This document shows positions 1 through 5,924 of a stretch of 6,898 nucleotides of DNA, piece after piece. Every line of letters starts with the position of its first letter. Within the stretch, counting starts at the first letter, position 1. Below the pieces are notes generated by a model. The model searched no databases and was not told the DNA's origin. It was given only the letters and a program-made list of their open reading frames with translations. The DNA lies in assembly GCA_023460575.1 (NCBI GenBank), contig JAEWPQ010000249.1, forward strand, positions 1 to 6,898, written 5' to 3'. The stretch is from Bacillota bacterium. GTDB taxonomy: Bacteria > Bacillota > Clostridia > Lachnospirales > Lachnospiraceae. The translations under genes were made by a program, and so were the position numbers.

Positions 1-42
1 ATACAGTAAGACCGAAGAAGCATGTATCCGTGTTCCACAAAT

Positions 43-48
43 GGAGGA
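43..48 (+). promoter_or_regulatory. Ribosome binding site of rplQ
   Basis: GGAGGA lies 8 bases upstream of the ATG at 57. It decides the start: an in-frame GTG at 30 would add nine residues not typical of L17 and would place this Shine-Dalgarno sequence inside the coding region. Confidence 0.85.
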
Positions 49-56
49 ATATTGAG

Positions 57-593
57 ATGGCAGGATATAGAAAACTGGGAAAAACTTCCAGTCAGAGAAA
101 AGCATTAATCAGAAGCCAGGTAACTGCGTTAATCTATAATGGCAAGATCGTGACAACAGAAGCAAGAGCAAAGGAAATCCGCAAAGTTGCAGAAGGTCTG
201 ATCGCTCTGGCAGTTAAGGAGAAAGATAACTTCGAGACTGTTAAAGTCACAGCTAAGGTTGCACGTAAAGATAAAGACGGCAAGAGAGTAAAAGATGTTG
301 TAAACGGCAAGAAAGTAACTGTTTATGATGAAGTGGAAAAAGAGATCAAGAAAGATCTTCCTTCCAGACTTCATGCAAGAAGACAGATGTTAAAGGTCCT
401 TTACGATGTAACTGAAGTTCCGTCTGAAGCTGCAGGAAGAAAGAAGAATACAAAGTCTGTTGATCTTCCGAAGAAGCTGTTTGATGAGGTTGCACCAAAG
501 TATGTATCCCGTAACGGTGGTTACACACGTATCGTTAAGATCGGCCAGCGTAAAGGTGATGCAGCGATGGAAGTAGTTCTTGAGCTTGTATAA
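57..593 (+). CDS. rplQ: Large ribosomal subunit protein bL17, long form
   Basis: This is ribosomal protein L17 (178 residues), a component of the 50S subunit close to the peptide exit tunnel. The N-terminus (MAGYRKLGKTSSQRKALIRS) and the C-terminal block around SRNGGYTRIVKIGQRKGDAA (151-170) are the family's conserved ends. The central match is SRLHARRQMLKVLYD (about 103-117). Between these blocks are two additions relative to the short form (E. coli about 127 residues): a Lys-rich stretch at about 57-102 and a shorter one at about 118-136. Long L17 proteins fit Lachnospiraceae, so I read this as a lineage trait and not damage. The ATG at 57 was chosen from its Shine-Dalgarno sequence and the conserved N-terminus. 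It is normally the last gene of the operon ending rpsD-rpoA-rplQ; those genes lie off the left edge. A hairpin terminator follows 11 bases after the stop. Confidence 0.97.
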   Translation: MAGYRKLGKTSSQRKALIRSQVTALIYNGKIVTTEARAKEIRKVAEGLIALAVKEKDNFETVKVTAKVARKDKDGKRVKDVVNGKKVTVYDEVEKEIKKDLPSRLHARRQMLKVLYDVTEVPSEAAGRKKNTKSVDLPKKLFDEVAPKYVSRNGGYTRIVKIGQRKGDAAMEVVLELV

Positions 594-604
594 TTATATT
601 GAAA

Positions 605-641
605 TCCCGGTATGGAAGCGATTCCCTATCGGGAATTTTTT
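605..641 (+). terminator. Rho-independent terminator after rplQ
   Basis: An outer 8-bp stem (605-612 with 627-634, one G-U pair) and an inner GGAA/TTCC stem (614-617 with 622-625) are separated by a T/C mismatch and closed by a GCGA tetraloop of the GNRA type. Six Ts follow at 636-641. It should end the ribosomal operon and separate it from the surface-protein genes. Confidence 0.9.
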
Positions 642-775
642 GTATGGCAGACTCTTAATGAATCATCTGCACTATGCATTTGTGGCTACAGACAGCTTTA
701 GCTTTGTTACTATATCACAATCTTAGACAATGAATGCTCTTAAGAAACGCAAGAATAAAGAAAGAATATCGTAAG
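642..775. other. Non-coding stretch between rplQ terminator and surface-gene promoter
   Basis: About 134 bases of AT-rich sequence with no convincing open reading frame, RNA gene or mobile-element end. CTCTTAA occurs twice (650-656 and 737-743), which is too short to interpret. It could hold upstream regulatory sites for the promoter at 776, but none can be identified by eye. Confidence 0.5.
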
Positions 776-805
776 TTGACGGACAATTGCATTCAGGGCT
801 ATAAT
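776..805 (+). promoter_or_regulatory. Sigma-A-type promoter of the surface-protein genes
   Basis: TTGACG (776-781) and TATAAT (800-805) are separated by 18 bases. This is five of six consensus bases at -35 and six of six at -10. The predicted transcription start is about 812, giving a leader of about 60 bases before the ATG at 872. Strong housekeeping-type expression is inferred from the match. Confidence 0.85.
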
Positions 806-808
806 GTA

Positions 809-836
809 AATTATAGAATATTATGGTTCTATAGTT
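809..836 (+). promoter_or_regulatory. Stem-loop/palindrome at the predicted transcript start
   Basis: TATAGAA (812-818) and TTCTATA (827-833) form a perfect inverted repeat with an 8-base spacer. It extends to a 10-bp stem (809-818 with 827-836) if the T811-G834 wobble is counted. It begins at the predicted +1, so it could be a 5'-end mRNA hairpin or a DNA operator overlapping the start site. It does not include the ribosome binding site. Confidence 0.5.
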
Positions 837-871
837 ATAATCCGCTAAAATAAGAACGGGAGGTATTAAGT

Positions 872-2101
872 ATGAAGCGTTTAAAGAGACTGGTGACTAT
901 CGTCTCTGCACTGGGGGTATTCATGGCCAGCATACCATTTGAGTCAATGGCTGCTACCGTAAAAACCATATCGTCTGTATCGATTAATGTTGGTTTGGAA
1001 AGTATTTCATCGGGAGACACTCTGCCTGCTGAAACTGCATTTTCAACCACATCAGAAACGGGCAATTACGTTTATACCAATAACAACAATTACGAAGTGA
1101 CAGACTTGGACTGGGTTACATCTGATAGCAAGGAAATGAAAATTGGTTCTGAACCGAAGATGAAGGTGACGCTGCGTGCTACGGACTCCAATGAATATGC
1201 TTTTAAAGGTGGATATCAGTCCAGTAATGTTAAAATTAAAGGAGGGACCTATGTTTCCTCAAACCGTTCTGGTACCGATACTTTATACGTAACATTTAAG
1301 TTTAAGCCGGTGAAGGGGACCTATGATTCTCCAGAGGACGCTTATTGGAAAGATTCCGGTTTTGGGAATGCCAAGTGGAGCGAACCAGACAACGGTTCCG
1401 GTGCTTATGATGTATATCTGTACCGCGGCAGTAGTATTGTTAAGAAAGTAGAGAAGCTGAAAGCAACCTCTTACAATTTTTATCCTTATATGACCAAGGA
1501 AGGTACCTACAGCTTTAAAGTACGTACGGTACCGTACAACAGTACTGAGGATAAACACGGAAAGAACAGTGACTGGACGGAATCTGATGAGGTATATCTA
1601 CCCAAGGAGAAGGTATCAGATGGAAGCGGACAGGACAGCGGTACAGCATCCACCGGAGCAATAGGCTGGATCAAGAACGGAAATTCCTGGAGTTACCGTT
1701 ACCCGGATGGAACCTACTTAAAGAATAACTGGTCTAAAATCAATAATATATGGTATCTTTTTGATGGTAATGGAGTGATGCTGACCGGCTGGCAGCAAAA
1801 GGGTGATAAAACTTATTACTTTAATAATGACGGAGCCATGCTTACGGGATGGTACAAATCCGATAATAAATGGTACTATTTAAATCCTTCCACTACAAAC
1901 GGAATTGAGGGTGCATTGATAACTGGCTGGATCTCCTACAATAACAAGTGGTATTATGCTGATTCCAAGGGCGTCATGCAGGAAGGCTGGAAGCAGATCG
2001 ATGGCAATTGGTTCTATTTTTATCCAGGTGATGGTTCAAAGGCTGTGAACACCAATATCAGCGGTTTTACAATAGATGGAGAGGGAATCTGGAGAAAGTA
2101 G
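872..2101 (+). CDS. Secreted cell-wall-binding repeat protein with Ig-like and fibronectin-III-like domains
   Basis: This is a predicted surface protein of 409 residues. Residues 1-28 form a signal peptide: basic MKRLKR start, hydrophobic core, likely cleavage after SMAA. Residues about 29-147 are a beta-rich, Ig-like region of unknown family. Residues about 151-245 resemble a fibronectin type III domain (YDVYLYR strand at 179-185, TYSFKVRTV at 212-220, SDWTESDEVYL at 233-243). A Gly/Ser-rich linker (about 248-262) leads to about six Trp/Tyr repeats of choline-binding type (265-409). There is no catalytic domain and no LPXTG motif, so retention on wall polymers through the repeats is inferred. 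Automatic annotation may name such proteins 'N-acetylmuramoyl-L-alanine amidase family', which the sequence does not support. The Shine-Dalgarno sequence GGGAGGT (858-864) lies 7 bases before the ATG. A related gene follows after 22 bases. The ligand and function are unknown; an adhesin or structural role is a guess. Confidence 0.88.
   Translation: MKRLKRLVTIVSALGVFMASIPFESMAATVKTISSVSINVGLESISSGDTLPAETAFSTTSETGNYVYTNNNNYEVTDLDWVTSDSKEMKIGSEPKMKVTLRATDSNEYAFKGGYQSSNVKIKGGTYVSSNRSGTDTLYVTFKFKPVKGTYDSPEDAYWKDSGFGNAKWSEPDNGSGAYDVYLYRGSSIVKKVEKLKATSYNFYPYMTKEGTYSFKVRTVPYNSTEDKHGKNSDWTESDEVYLPKEKVSDGSGQDSGTASTGAIGWIKNGNSWSYRYPDGTYLKNNWSKINNIWYLFDGNGVMLTGWQQKGDKTYYFNNDGAMLTGWYKSDNKWYYLNPSTTNGIEGALITGWISYNNKWYYADSKGVMQEGWKQIDGNWFYFYPGDGSKAVNTNISGFTIDGEGIWRK
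1664..2098 (+). repeat. Cell-wall-binding repeat array (about 6 units) in the first surface protein
   Basis: Units of about 20 residues follow the pattern G-W-x(5-6)-W-Y-Y/F-x(3)-D/N-G-x-M-x-T and begin near residues 265, 287, 306, 326, 352 and 372. The first two are degenerate; the fourth carries a loop of about six extra residues (PSTTNGIEG). The array ends in a cap (NTNISG...GIWRK) shared in form with the neighbouring protein. The pattern matches CW_binding_1/choline-binding repeats, whose stacked aromatic residues bind choline or other wall-polymer groups in known members. Confidence 0.85.
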
Positions 2102-2107
2102 GGAAGA

Positions 2108-2114
2108 AAGGAAG
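2108..2114 (+). promoter_or_regulatory. Ribosome binding site of the second surface-protein gene
   Basis: AAGGAAG precedes two possible in-frame starts: TTG at 2121 (6 bases away) and ATG at 2124 (9 bases away). Both spacings are usable. The ATG is preferred because TTG is the rarer initiator, and the choice changes the protein by one residue only. Confidence 0.65.
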
Positions 2115-2123
2115 TAGATATTG

Positions 2124-3146
2124 ATGAATTGGAGAAAAGGGAAAGGAATGTGGTTTCTGCTTTTATGCATGATCATGATTCTCGGAACCGGAATAACAGC
2201 ATCAGCGTCAGGCAGCTTACGGATCTACGTGGAGAATGGCAGTAAGAGTTCATGGACGGAAGGAATTAATGTTCCGACTGTAAAAGTGAATTATTCGGAA
2301 GAAAGTCCGGACTGGAGCAAGCAAGAGGATCAATGGGAGCCTGGAAAGAAAGTAAGGGGAACCATTCGGGTATCTGGTTCCTACGAAAGATCCGATTGTA
2401 CCGTAAAAGGCGGGAATCTGGTTTCTGTGAACAATAAAGACGGAGAGACTGTTATTACCTTCTCCTATACTCCTGTTGCAAAACTGGAAAGCCCGGAAAA
2501 GGCAGGCTGGAGCGATGCTGCAAAAACCAAAGCCTCCTGGAAGAAGGTACCGTTCGCTTCCAGATATCAGATAGTTCTATACCAGGAAGGCGGTATCTGG
2601 ATTAAAAGCCTGACGACATCTTCCACATCAGCAGATCTTCTTCCTTATATGAGCAGTGGTCATAAATACTTCTACACAGTGAAAGCCATCTTAAAGGATT
2701 CATCGGAAGAGGATTATTTAAAAGAAGGAGATATTACTACTTCTGATGATTCTGTAGTTCAGGAACTGGGAGAGACGTTAGGTGTATGGGCAACTTACCA
2801 GGATGGAAAGAAATACCGTGGAGAAGATGGTAATTATGTGACTGACGGCTGGAAGATGGTCAGCGGTAAATGGTATTATTTTAATCCCGACGGCTATGCT
2901 GTAACAGGCTGGAAGAAGGTTGATGAGAAATGGTACTATATGGACGCAGAAGCCGCAATGAAGACCGGATGGCAGGAACTGAATGGTATATGGTACTTTT
3001 TTAACACCGATGGAGATATGGCGACCGGATGGATTCAGCCGACACCGGGCAAATGGTATTATCTCAACGGAGATGGAAGCCTGGCTATGAATACAACGGT
3101 AGATGGAAATTATAAGGTTAATGAATCAGGCTTATGGATACAATAA
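2124..3146 (+). CDS. Second secreted cell-wall-binding repeat protein, paralogue of its neighbour
   Basis: This is a predicted surface protein of 340 residues (341 if the TTG at 2121 starts it). A signal peptide covers about 1-28 (basic start, hydrophobic WFLLLCMIMIL core, cleavage near TASA). A beta-rich region at about 30-118 has a motif, SPDW...WEPG...VKGG, that lines up with LDW...KIG...IKGG in the upstream protein. A fibronectin-III-like domain follows at about 122-210, with W139, YQIVLYQ and the LLPYM motif resembling YPYM in the neighbour. Residues 220-340 are about five Trp/Tyr repeats and a cap ending in GLWIQ. There is no enzymatic domain and no sorting signal. The gap of 22 bases after the upstream gene and the strong terminator after this one indicate a two-gene operon. 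Shared domain order, with clear divergence outside the repeats, suggests an old tandem duplication. The function is unknown. Confidence 0.87.
   Translation: MNWRKGKGMWFLLLCMIMILGTGITASASGSLRIYVENGSKSSWTEGINVPTVKVNYSEESPDWSKQEDQWEPGKKVRGTIRVSGSYERSDCTVKGGNLVSVNNKDGETVITFSYTPVAKLESPEKAGWSDAAKTKASWKKVPFASRYQIVLYQEGGIWIKSLTTSSTSADLLPYMSSGHKYFYTVKAILKDSSEEDYLKEGDITTSDDSVVQELGETLGVWATYQDGKKYRGEDGNYVTDGWKMVSGKWYYFNPDGYAVTGWKKVDEKWYYMDAEAAMKTGWQELNGIWYFFNTDGDMATGWIQPTPGKWYYLNGDGSLAMNTTVDGNYKVNESGLWIQ
2781..3143 (+). repeat. Cell-wall-binding repeat array (about 5 units) in the second surface protein
   Basis: Units begin near residues 220, 242, 262, 282 and 302 (numbering from the ATG at 2124). They carry cores such as GWKMVSGKWYYFNPDG, GWKKVDEKWYYMD and GWQELNGIWYFFNTDG. 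The three middle units are regular at 20 residues each. The first is degenerate (GVWATYQDGKKYRGEDG) and the last runs into the C-terminal cap. These are more uniform than the units of the upstream protein. Confidence 0.86.
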
Positions 3147-3148
3147 AG

Positions 3149-3195
3149 CAGATAGATGGTATGGATGGAAACGTCTGTGCCATCTATCTGTTTTT
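3149..3195 (+). terminator. Strong Rho-independent terminator after the surface-protein genes
   Basis: A perfect 11-bp stem (CAGATAGATGG at 3149-3159 with CCATCTATCTG at 3180-3190) encloses a 20-base loop and is followed directly by five Ts. It starts two bases after the TAA stop and closes the two-gene unit before the ecf promoter. Confidence 0.93.
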
Positions 3196-3252
3196 GTAAG
3201 GGAAAACTATATTTTCACCAATTTTTGCCTTTAATCCTGCGTTTTTGCAAAA

Positions 3253-3317
3253 GATACATACCGATGCTTGACTGTTATGCAATATTCAACTAAAATTATG
3301 TGGCATACGGATGTATC
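3253..3317. repeat. Inverted repeat bracketing the ecf operon promoter
   Basis: The left arm GATACATACCGATGC (3253-3267) and the right arm GCATACGGATGTATC (3303-3317) are inverted copies. They match at 12 of 15 positions without gaps, or at 14 positions if one A is bulged in each arm. The 35 bases between them are almost exactly the promoter core: the -35 box begins right after the left arm, and the predicted transcript start falls at the edge of the right arm. Paired operator half-sites are the simplest reading; a remnant of a small inverted-repeat element is an alternative. Confidence 0.6.
3268..3296 (+). promoter_or_regulatory. Sigma-A-type promoter of the ecfA1-ecfA2-ecfT-truA operon
   Basis: TTGACT (3268-3273) and TAAAAT (3291-3296) are separated by the optimal 17 bases. 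The predicted start of transcription is about 3303, leaving a leader of about 36 bases, which is too short for a riboswitch. With the terminator upstream, this makes the transporter operon independent of the surface-protein genes. Confidence 0.83.
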
Positions 3318-3325
3318 ACTTTTAA

Positions 3326-3332
3326 AGAAAGG
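3326..3332 (+). promoter_or_regulatory. Ribosome binding site of ecfA1
   Basis: AGAAAGG sits 6 bases before the ATG at 3339. It supports this start over an in-frame GTG at 3300, which lies at or before the predicted transcription start and has no ribosome binding site. Confidence 0.7.
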
Positions 3333-3338
3333 TTTACT

Positions 3339-4244
3339 ATGGGAATAATTAAAACGTCTAAACTGATATTTGATTATATCAGAAAAGATGAAGAAGAAAA
3401 TATTGAAGAAATTAAACGTGCCATCGACGGTGTGAGCCTGGATCTGGAAAAGGGTCAGTTCATTGCAATTCTTGGCCATAATGGATCTGGTAAATCAACC
3501 TTTGCAAAACAGCTCAATGCCATATTGCTGCCTACGGAAGGTACGGTATGGATTCAGGATTTAGATACTTCCAGGGAGGAGAATCTCTGGGAAGTCCGCA
3601 AGAAGACAGGAATGGTTTTCCAGAATCCGGATAATCAGATCATTGGAAATATTGTAGAAGAGGATGTAGGATTCGGCCCTGAGAATCTTGGTGTGCCTAC
3701 AGAGGAGATCTGGAAACGGGTGGACGAGAGTTTAAAAAGCGTGGGAATGGCTGCATACCGCTTAAAGTCCCCTAACAGGCTGTCTGGAGGGCAAAAGCAG
3801 CGGGTGGCCATAGCAGGTGTAATGGCCATGAGACCCCAGTGCATCGTGTTAGATGAACCTACAGCCATGTTAGATCCCAATGGGCGCAAAGAGGTGGTTA
3901 AAACGGTTCATGAACTGAACCGGAAAGAGGGAATCACGGTTCTTCTTATCACCCATTACATGGAAGAGGTAACAGGTGCTGACAGAGTGATCGTTATGGA
4001 TGAAGGCAGGGTAGTCATGGATGGCACGCCCCGTGAGATATTCTCTCAGGTGGAGAAGCTTAAATCCTACCGGCTGGACGTTCCCCAGGTTACAGAGCTT
4101 GCTTATGAGTTAAAACAAAAAGGACTTGATCTGCCAGATGGGATATTGACACTGGATGAGCTGATGGAGAACCTTCTCCCCCGGTTTGCAGAACGTTTTC
4201 CCGGAGAAGTGACTCTGGAGAACGGAGGAAGCCATGGCAATTAA
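3339..4244 (+). CDS. ecfA1: ECF transporter ATPase subunit EcfA1
   Basis: This is one of two ATPases (301 residues) that power the energy-coupling factor importer for vitamins and other micronutrients at the inner face of the membrane. All nucleotide-binding motifs are intact: Walker A GHNGSGKS at 46-53, Q-loop FQNPDNQ with Q95, signature LSGGQKQR at 148-155, Walker B CIVLDEPT at 168-175 with catalytic Glu173, D-loop MLDP, and switch His206. An acidic loop (KDEEENIEE, 16-24) lengthens the first beta hairpin; the C-terminal domain of about 70 residues is usual for EcfA. The first subunit tends to carry the FQNPDNQ form of the Q-loop, which supports calling it A1. It has its own promoter upstream, and its 3' end overlaps ecfA2 by 11 bases, suggesting translational coupling that would balance the two ATPases. 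Confidence 0.96.
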   Translation: MGIIKTSKLIFDYIRKDEEENIEEIKRAIDGVSLDLEKGQFIAILGHNGSGKSTFAKQLNAILLPTEGTVWIQDLDTSREENLWEVRKKTGMVFQNPDNQIIGNIVEEDVGFGPENLGVPTEEIWKRVDESLKSVGMAAYRLKSPNRLSGGQKQRVAIAGVMAMRPQCIVLDEPTAMLDPNGRKEVVKTVHELNRKEGITVLLITHYMEEVTGADRVIVMDEGRVVMDGTPREIFSQVEKLKSYRLDVPQVTELAYELKQKGLDLPDGILTLDELMENLLPRFAERFPGEVTLENGGSHGN

Positions 4245-5082
4245 AGCAGAACATATCAATTATATCTATGGAAAAGGGACAGCCTTCGAGCAGCATGCAT
4301 TAAAGGATGTGAACTTAGAGATACAGGCTGGAGAATTCGTGGGGCTGATCGGTCATACCGGTTCCGGTAAGTCCACCTTAATCCAGCATTTAAACGGACT
4401 GCTCCGTGCAACAGACGGAAAACTATATTATAATGGAAGTAATATTTATGATGACGGTTATGACTTAAGGGCTTTGAGAAGTCATGTAGGACTTGTATTT
4501 CAGTATCCCGAGCATCAGCTTTTTGAAATTGATGTATTTACCGATGTCTGCTTTGGACCTAAAAATCAGGGTCTTAACAAGGAAGAAACGGCCAGACGGG
4601 CGAGAGAAGCACTTACCATGGTAGGTCTTGATGAAAGTTATTATAAACGGTCTCCTTTTGAACTTTCCGGAGGTCAGAAAAGGCGTGTTGCAATCGCTGG
4701 CGTTCTCGCCATGAATCCGGATGTCCTGATTCTTGATGAGCCCACAGCGGGGCTGGATCCTAAAGGAAGAGATGAAATTCTGGATCAGATCAGGCGGCTT
4801 CATGAGGAACGGAACATGACTATTATTCTGGTATCTCACAGCATGGAAGATGTGGCCCGGTATGTGGACCGGATTCTGGTCATGAATCATGGAGAAAAGG
4901 TGTTTGACGATACCCCCAGGGAAGTGTTTCAGCATTATAAGGAACTGGAAGCAATGGGCCTGGCAGCCCCTGAGATCACCTATGTGGTTCAGACGCTGAA
5001 ATCCCACGGTGTTCCCATTGATACCAGCATTACAACAATAGAAGAAGCCAGAGACGAGATTTTAAAGCTTCTGGGAAAATAG
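4234..5082 (+). CDS. ecfA2: ECF transporter ATPase subunit EcfA2
   Basis: This is the second ATPase (282 residues) of the ECF module, expected to pair with EcfA1 as a heterodimer beneath EcfT. Its motifs are complete: Walker A GHTGSGKS at 40-47, Q-loop FQYPEHQLF with Q90, signature LSGGQKRR at 144-151, Walker B VLILDEPT at 164-171 with Glu169, D-loop GLDP, and His202. The FQYPEHQLF version of the Q-loop is characteristic of EcfA2. Both ATPases keep a catalytic Glu and a switch His, so both ATP sites appear competent. The start at 4234 lies inside the end of ecfA1, with GGAGGA at 4224-4229. The ecfT gene follows after 13 bases. Length and motif order are normal for the family. Confidence 0.96.
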   Translation: MAIKAEHINYIYGKGTAFEQHALKDVNLEIQAGEFVGLIGHTGSGKSTLIQHLNGLLRATDGKLYYNGSNIYDDGYDLRALRSHVGLVFQYPEHQLFEIDVFTDVCFGPKNQGLNKEETARRAREALTMVGLDESYYKRSPFELSGGQKRRVAIAGVLAMNPDVLILDEPTAGLDPKGRDEILDQIRRLHEERNMTIILVSHSMEDVARYVDRILVMNHGEKVFDDTPREVFQHYKELEAMGLAAPEITYVVQTLKSHGVPIDTSITTIEEARDEILKLLGK

Positions 5083-5095
5083 ACAGGGAGATATT

Positions 5096-5908
5096 ATGCT
5101 GAAAGATATTACATTAGGGCAGTATTATCCGGTGGAATCCATTCTTCATAAGCTGGACCCTCGGACAAAGCTGTTTGGGACCATGGTTTTTATCATATCC
5201 CTATTTATTGCAAATGATATCTGGGCTTATGTGATAGCTACTGTATTTCTTGCAGCTGCCATAAAGCTCAGTAATGTTCCTTTTAAGTTTATGGTCAGAG
5301 GCTTGAAGGCGATTGTATTTCTGCTTCTGATCAGCGTCAGCTTCAATCTGTTTCTGACACCCGGCAAGGCGGTTCTGACTTTAGGATTTTTAAAAATCAC
5401 AAAGGAAGGAGTTATGGTGGCTGGTTTTATGGGAATCCGGCTGATTTATCTGGTGGTAGGATCTTCCATCATGACGCTGACGACCACTCCGAACCAGCTG
5501 ACTGACGGTCTGGAGAAGAGCCTTGGATTCTTAAACCGATTCCGTGTACCGGTGCATGAGGTATCCATGATGATGTCCATTGCGCTGCGCTTCATACCAA
5601 TTCTGGTGGAAGAAACGGATAAGATCATGAAGGCGCAGATGGCAAGAGGTGCGGACTTTGAGACCGGGAATCTGATCCAGAAGGCAAAAAATATGATTCC
5701 TCTTTTGGTGCCTCTTTTTATCTCTGCATTCCGCCGTGCCACAGATCTTGCCATGGCGATGGAAGCCAGATGCTACCGGGGCGGAGAAGGCCGGACGAAA
5801 ATGAAGCCGCTTAAGTATGGAAACCAGGACAGAATCACATATCTGGTGTATGTTCTTTACCTTGCTGTCATCATAGGTCTCCGGATCCTGAGAGTGCAGA
5901 GCTTTTAA
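5096..5908 (+). CDS. ecfT: ECF transporter transmembrane subunit EcfT
   Basis: This is the membrane scaffold (270 residues) that joins the two ATPases to interchangeable substrate-binding S components. The family's N-terminal LDPRTKL motif is at 20-26. Hydrophobic segments lie at about 27-39, 41-57, 68-87, 106-124 and 244-263, with a shorter one at about 198-210. The two cytoplasmic coupling helices carry the expected X-Arg-X motifs, Ala-Arg-Gly at 183-185 and Ala-Arg-Cys at 224-226 (within AMEARCYRGG), which dock into the ATPase grooves. An AGGGAG ribosome binding site (5085-5090) is 5 bases upstream of the ATG. No S component is encoded in the window, so this is a shared (group II) module serving unlinked S subunits, and the substrate cannot be read from this locus. 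The truA gene begins 16 bases downstream. Confidence 0.95.
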   Translation: MLKDITLGQYYPVESILHKLDPRTKLFGTMVFIISLFIANDIWAYVIATVFLAAAIKLSNVPFKFMVRGLKAIVFLLLISVSFNLFLTPGKAVLTLGFLKITKEGVMVAGFMGIRLIYLVVGSSIMTLTTTPNQLTDGLEKSLGFLNRFRVPVHEVSMMMSIALRFIPILVEETDKIMKAQMARGADFETGNLIQKAKNMIPLLVPLFISAFRRATDLAMAMEARCYRGGEGRTKMKPLKYGNQDRITYLVYVLYLAVIIGLRILRVQSF

Positions 5909-5912
5909 GAAC

Positions 5913-5920
5913 AAAGGAGG
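5913..5920 (+). promoter_or_regulatory. Strong ribosome binding site of truA
   Basis: AAAGGAGG, close to the full anti-16S complement, lies 4 bases before the ATG at 5925 and fixes that start. Confidence 0.85.
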
Positions 5921-5924
5921 ATTT

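Noticed and set aside
1..55. Possible 3' end of rpoA at the left edge (a TAA at 7-9 in one frame, a TGA at 53-55 in another).
   Set aside because: rpoA is expected upstream of rplQ, but only a few codons are visible and neither frame shows a recognisable RpoA C-terminus, so no gene is called.
30..56. Earlier GTG start for rplQ giving nine extra residues.
   Set aside because: The ribosome binding site at 43-48 would lie inside the coding sequence, and the conserved L17 N-terminus begins at the ATG at 57.
1524..1537. Perfect 14-bp palindrome GTACGGTACCGTAC inside the first surface-protein gene.
   Set aside because: It lies within coding sequence, and about 0.4 such palindromes are expected by chance in a window this long, so there is no reason to call a binding site.
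872..3146. N-acetylmuramoyl-L-alanine amidase activity for the two repeat proteins.
   Set aside because: Only the wall-binding repeats resemble those amidases; neither protein contains an amidase catalytic domain or its metal-binding residues.
3243..3252. TTTTGCAAAA palindrome upstream of the ecf promoter.
   Set aside because: Ten-base palindromes are expected several times by chance in this window, especially in AT-rich spacer; position alone does not make it an operator.
3253..3317. Phase-variable invertible promoter.
   Set aside because: The inverted arms flank a promoter, but the 35-bp interior is much shorter than known invertible switches and no recombinase gene is nearby; kept only as a repeat/operator observation.
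3300..3338. Earlier GTG start for ecfA1 giving thirteen extra residues.
   Set aside because: It coincides with or precedes the predicted transcription start and has no ribosome binding site; the ATG at 3339 has AGAAAGG at a good distance.
4465..5007. Long open frame of 180 codons on the minus strand inside ecfA2, and similar minus-strand frames elsewhere (for example 5446-5754, 5531-5914, 6582-6833).
   Set aside because: They lie antisense to clearly conserved genes, show no family motifs or ribosome binding sites, and have improbable compositions; they are shadows of the real genes.
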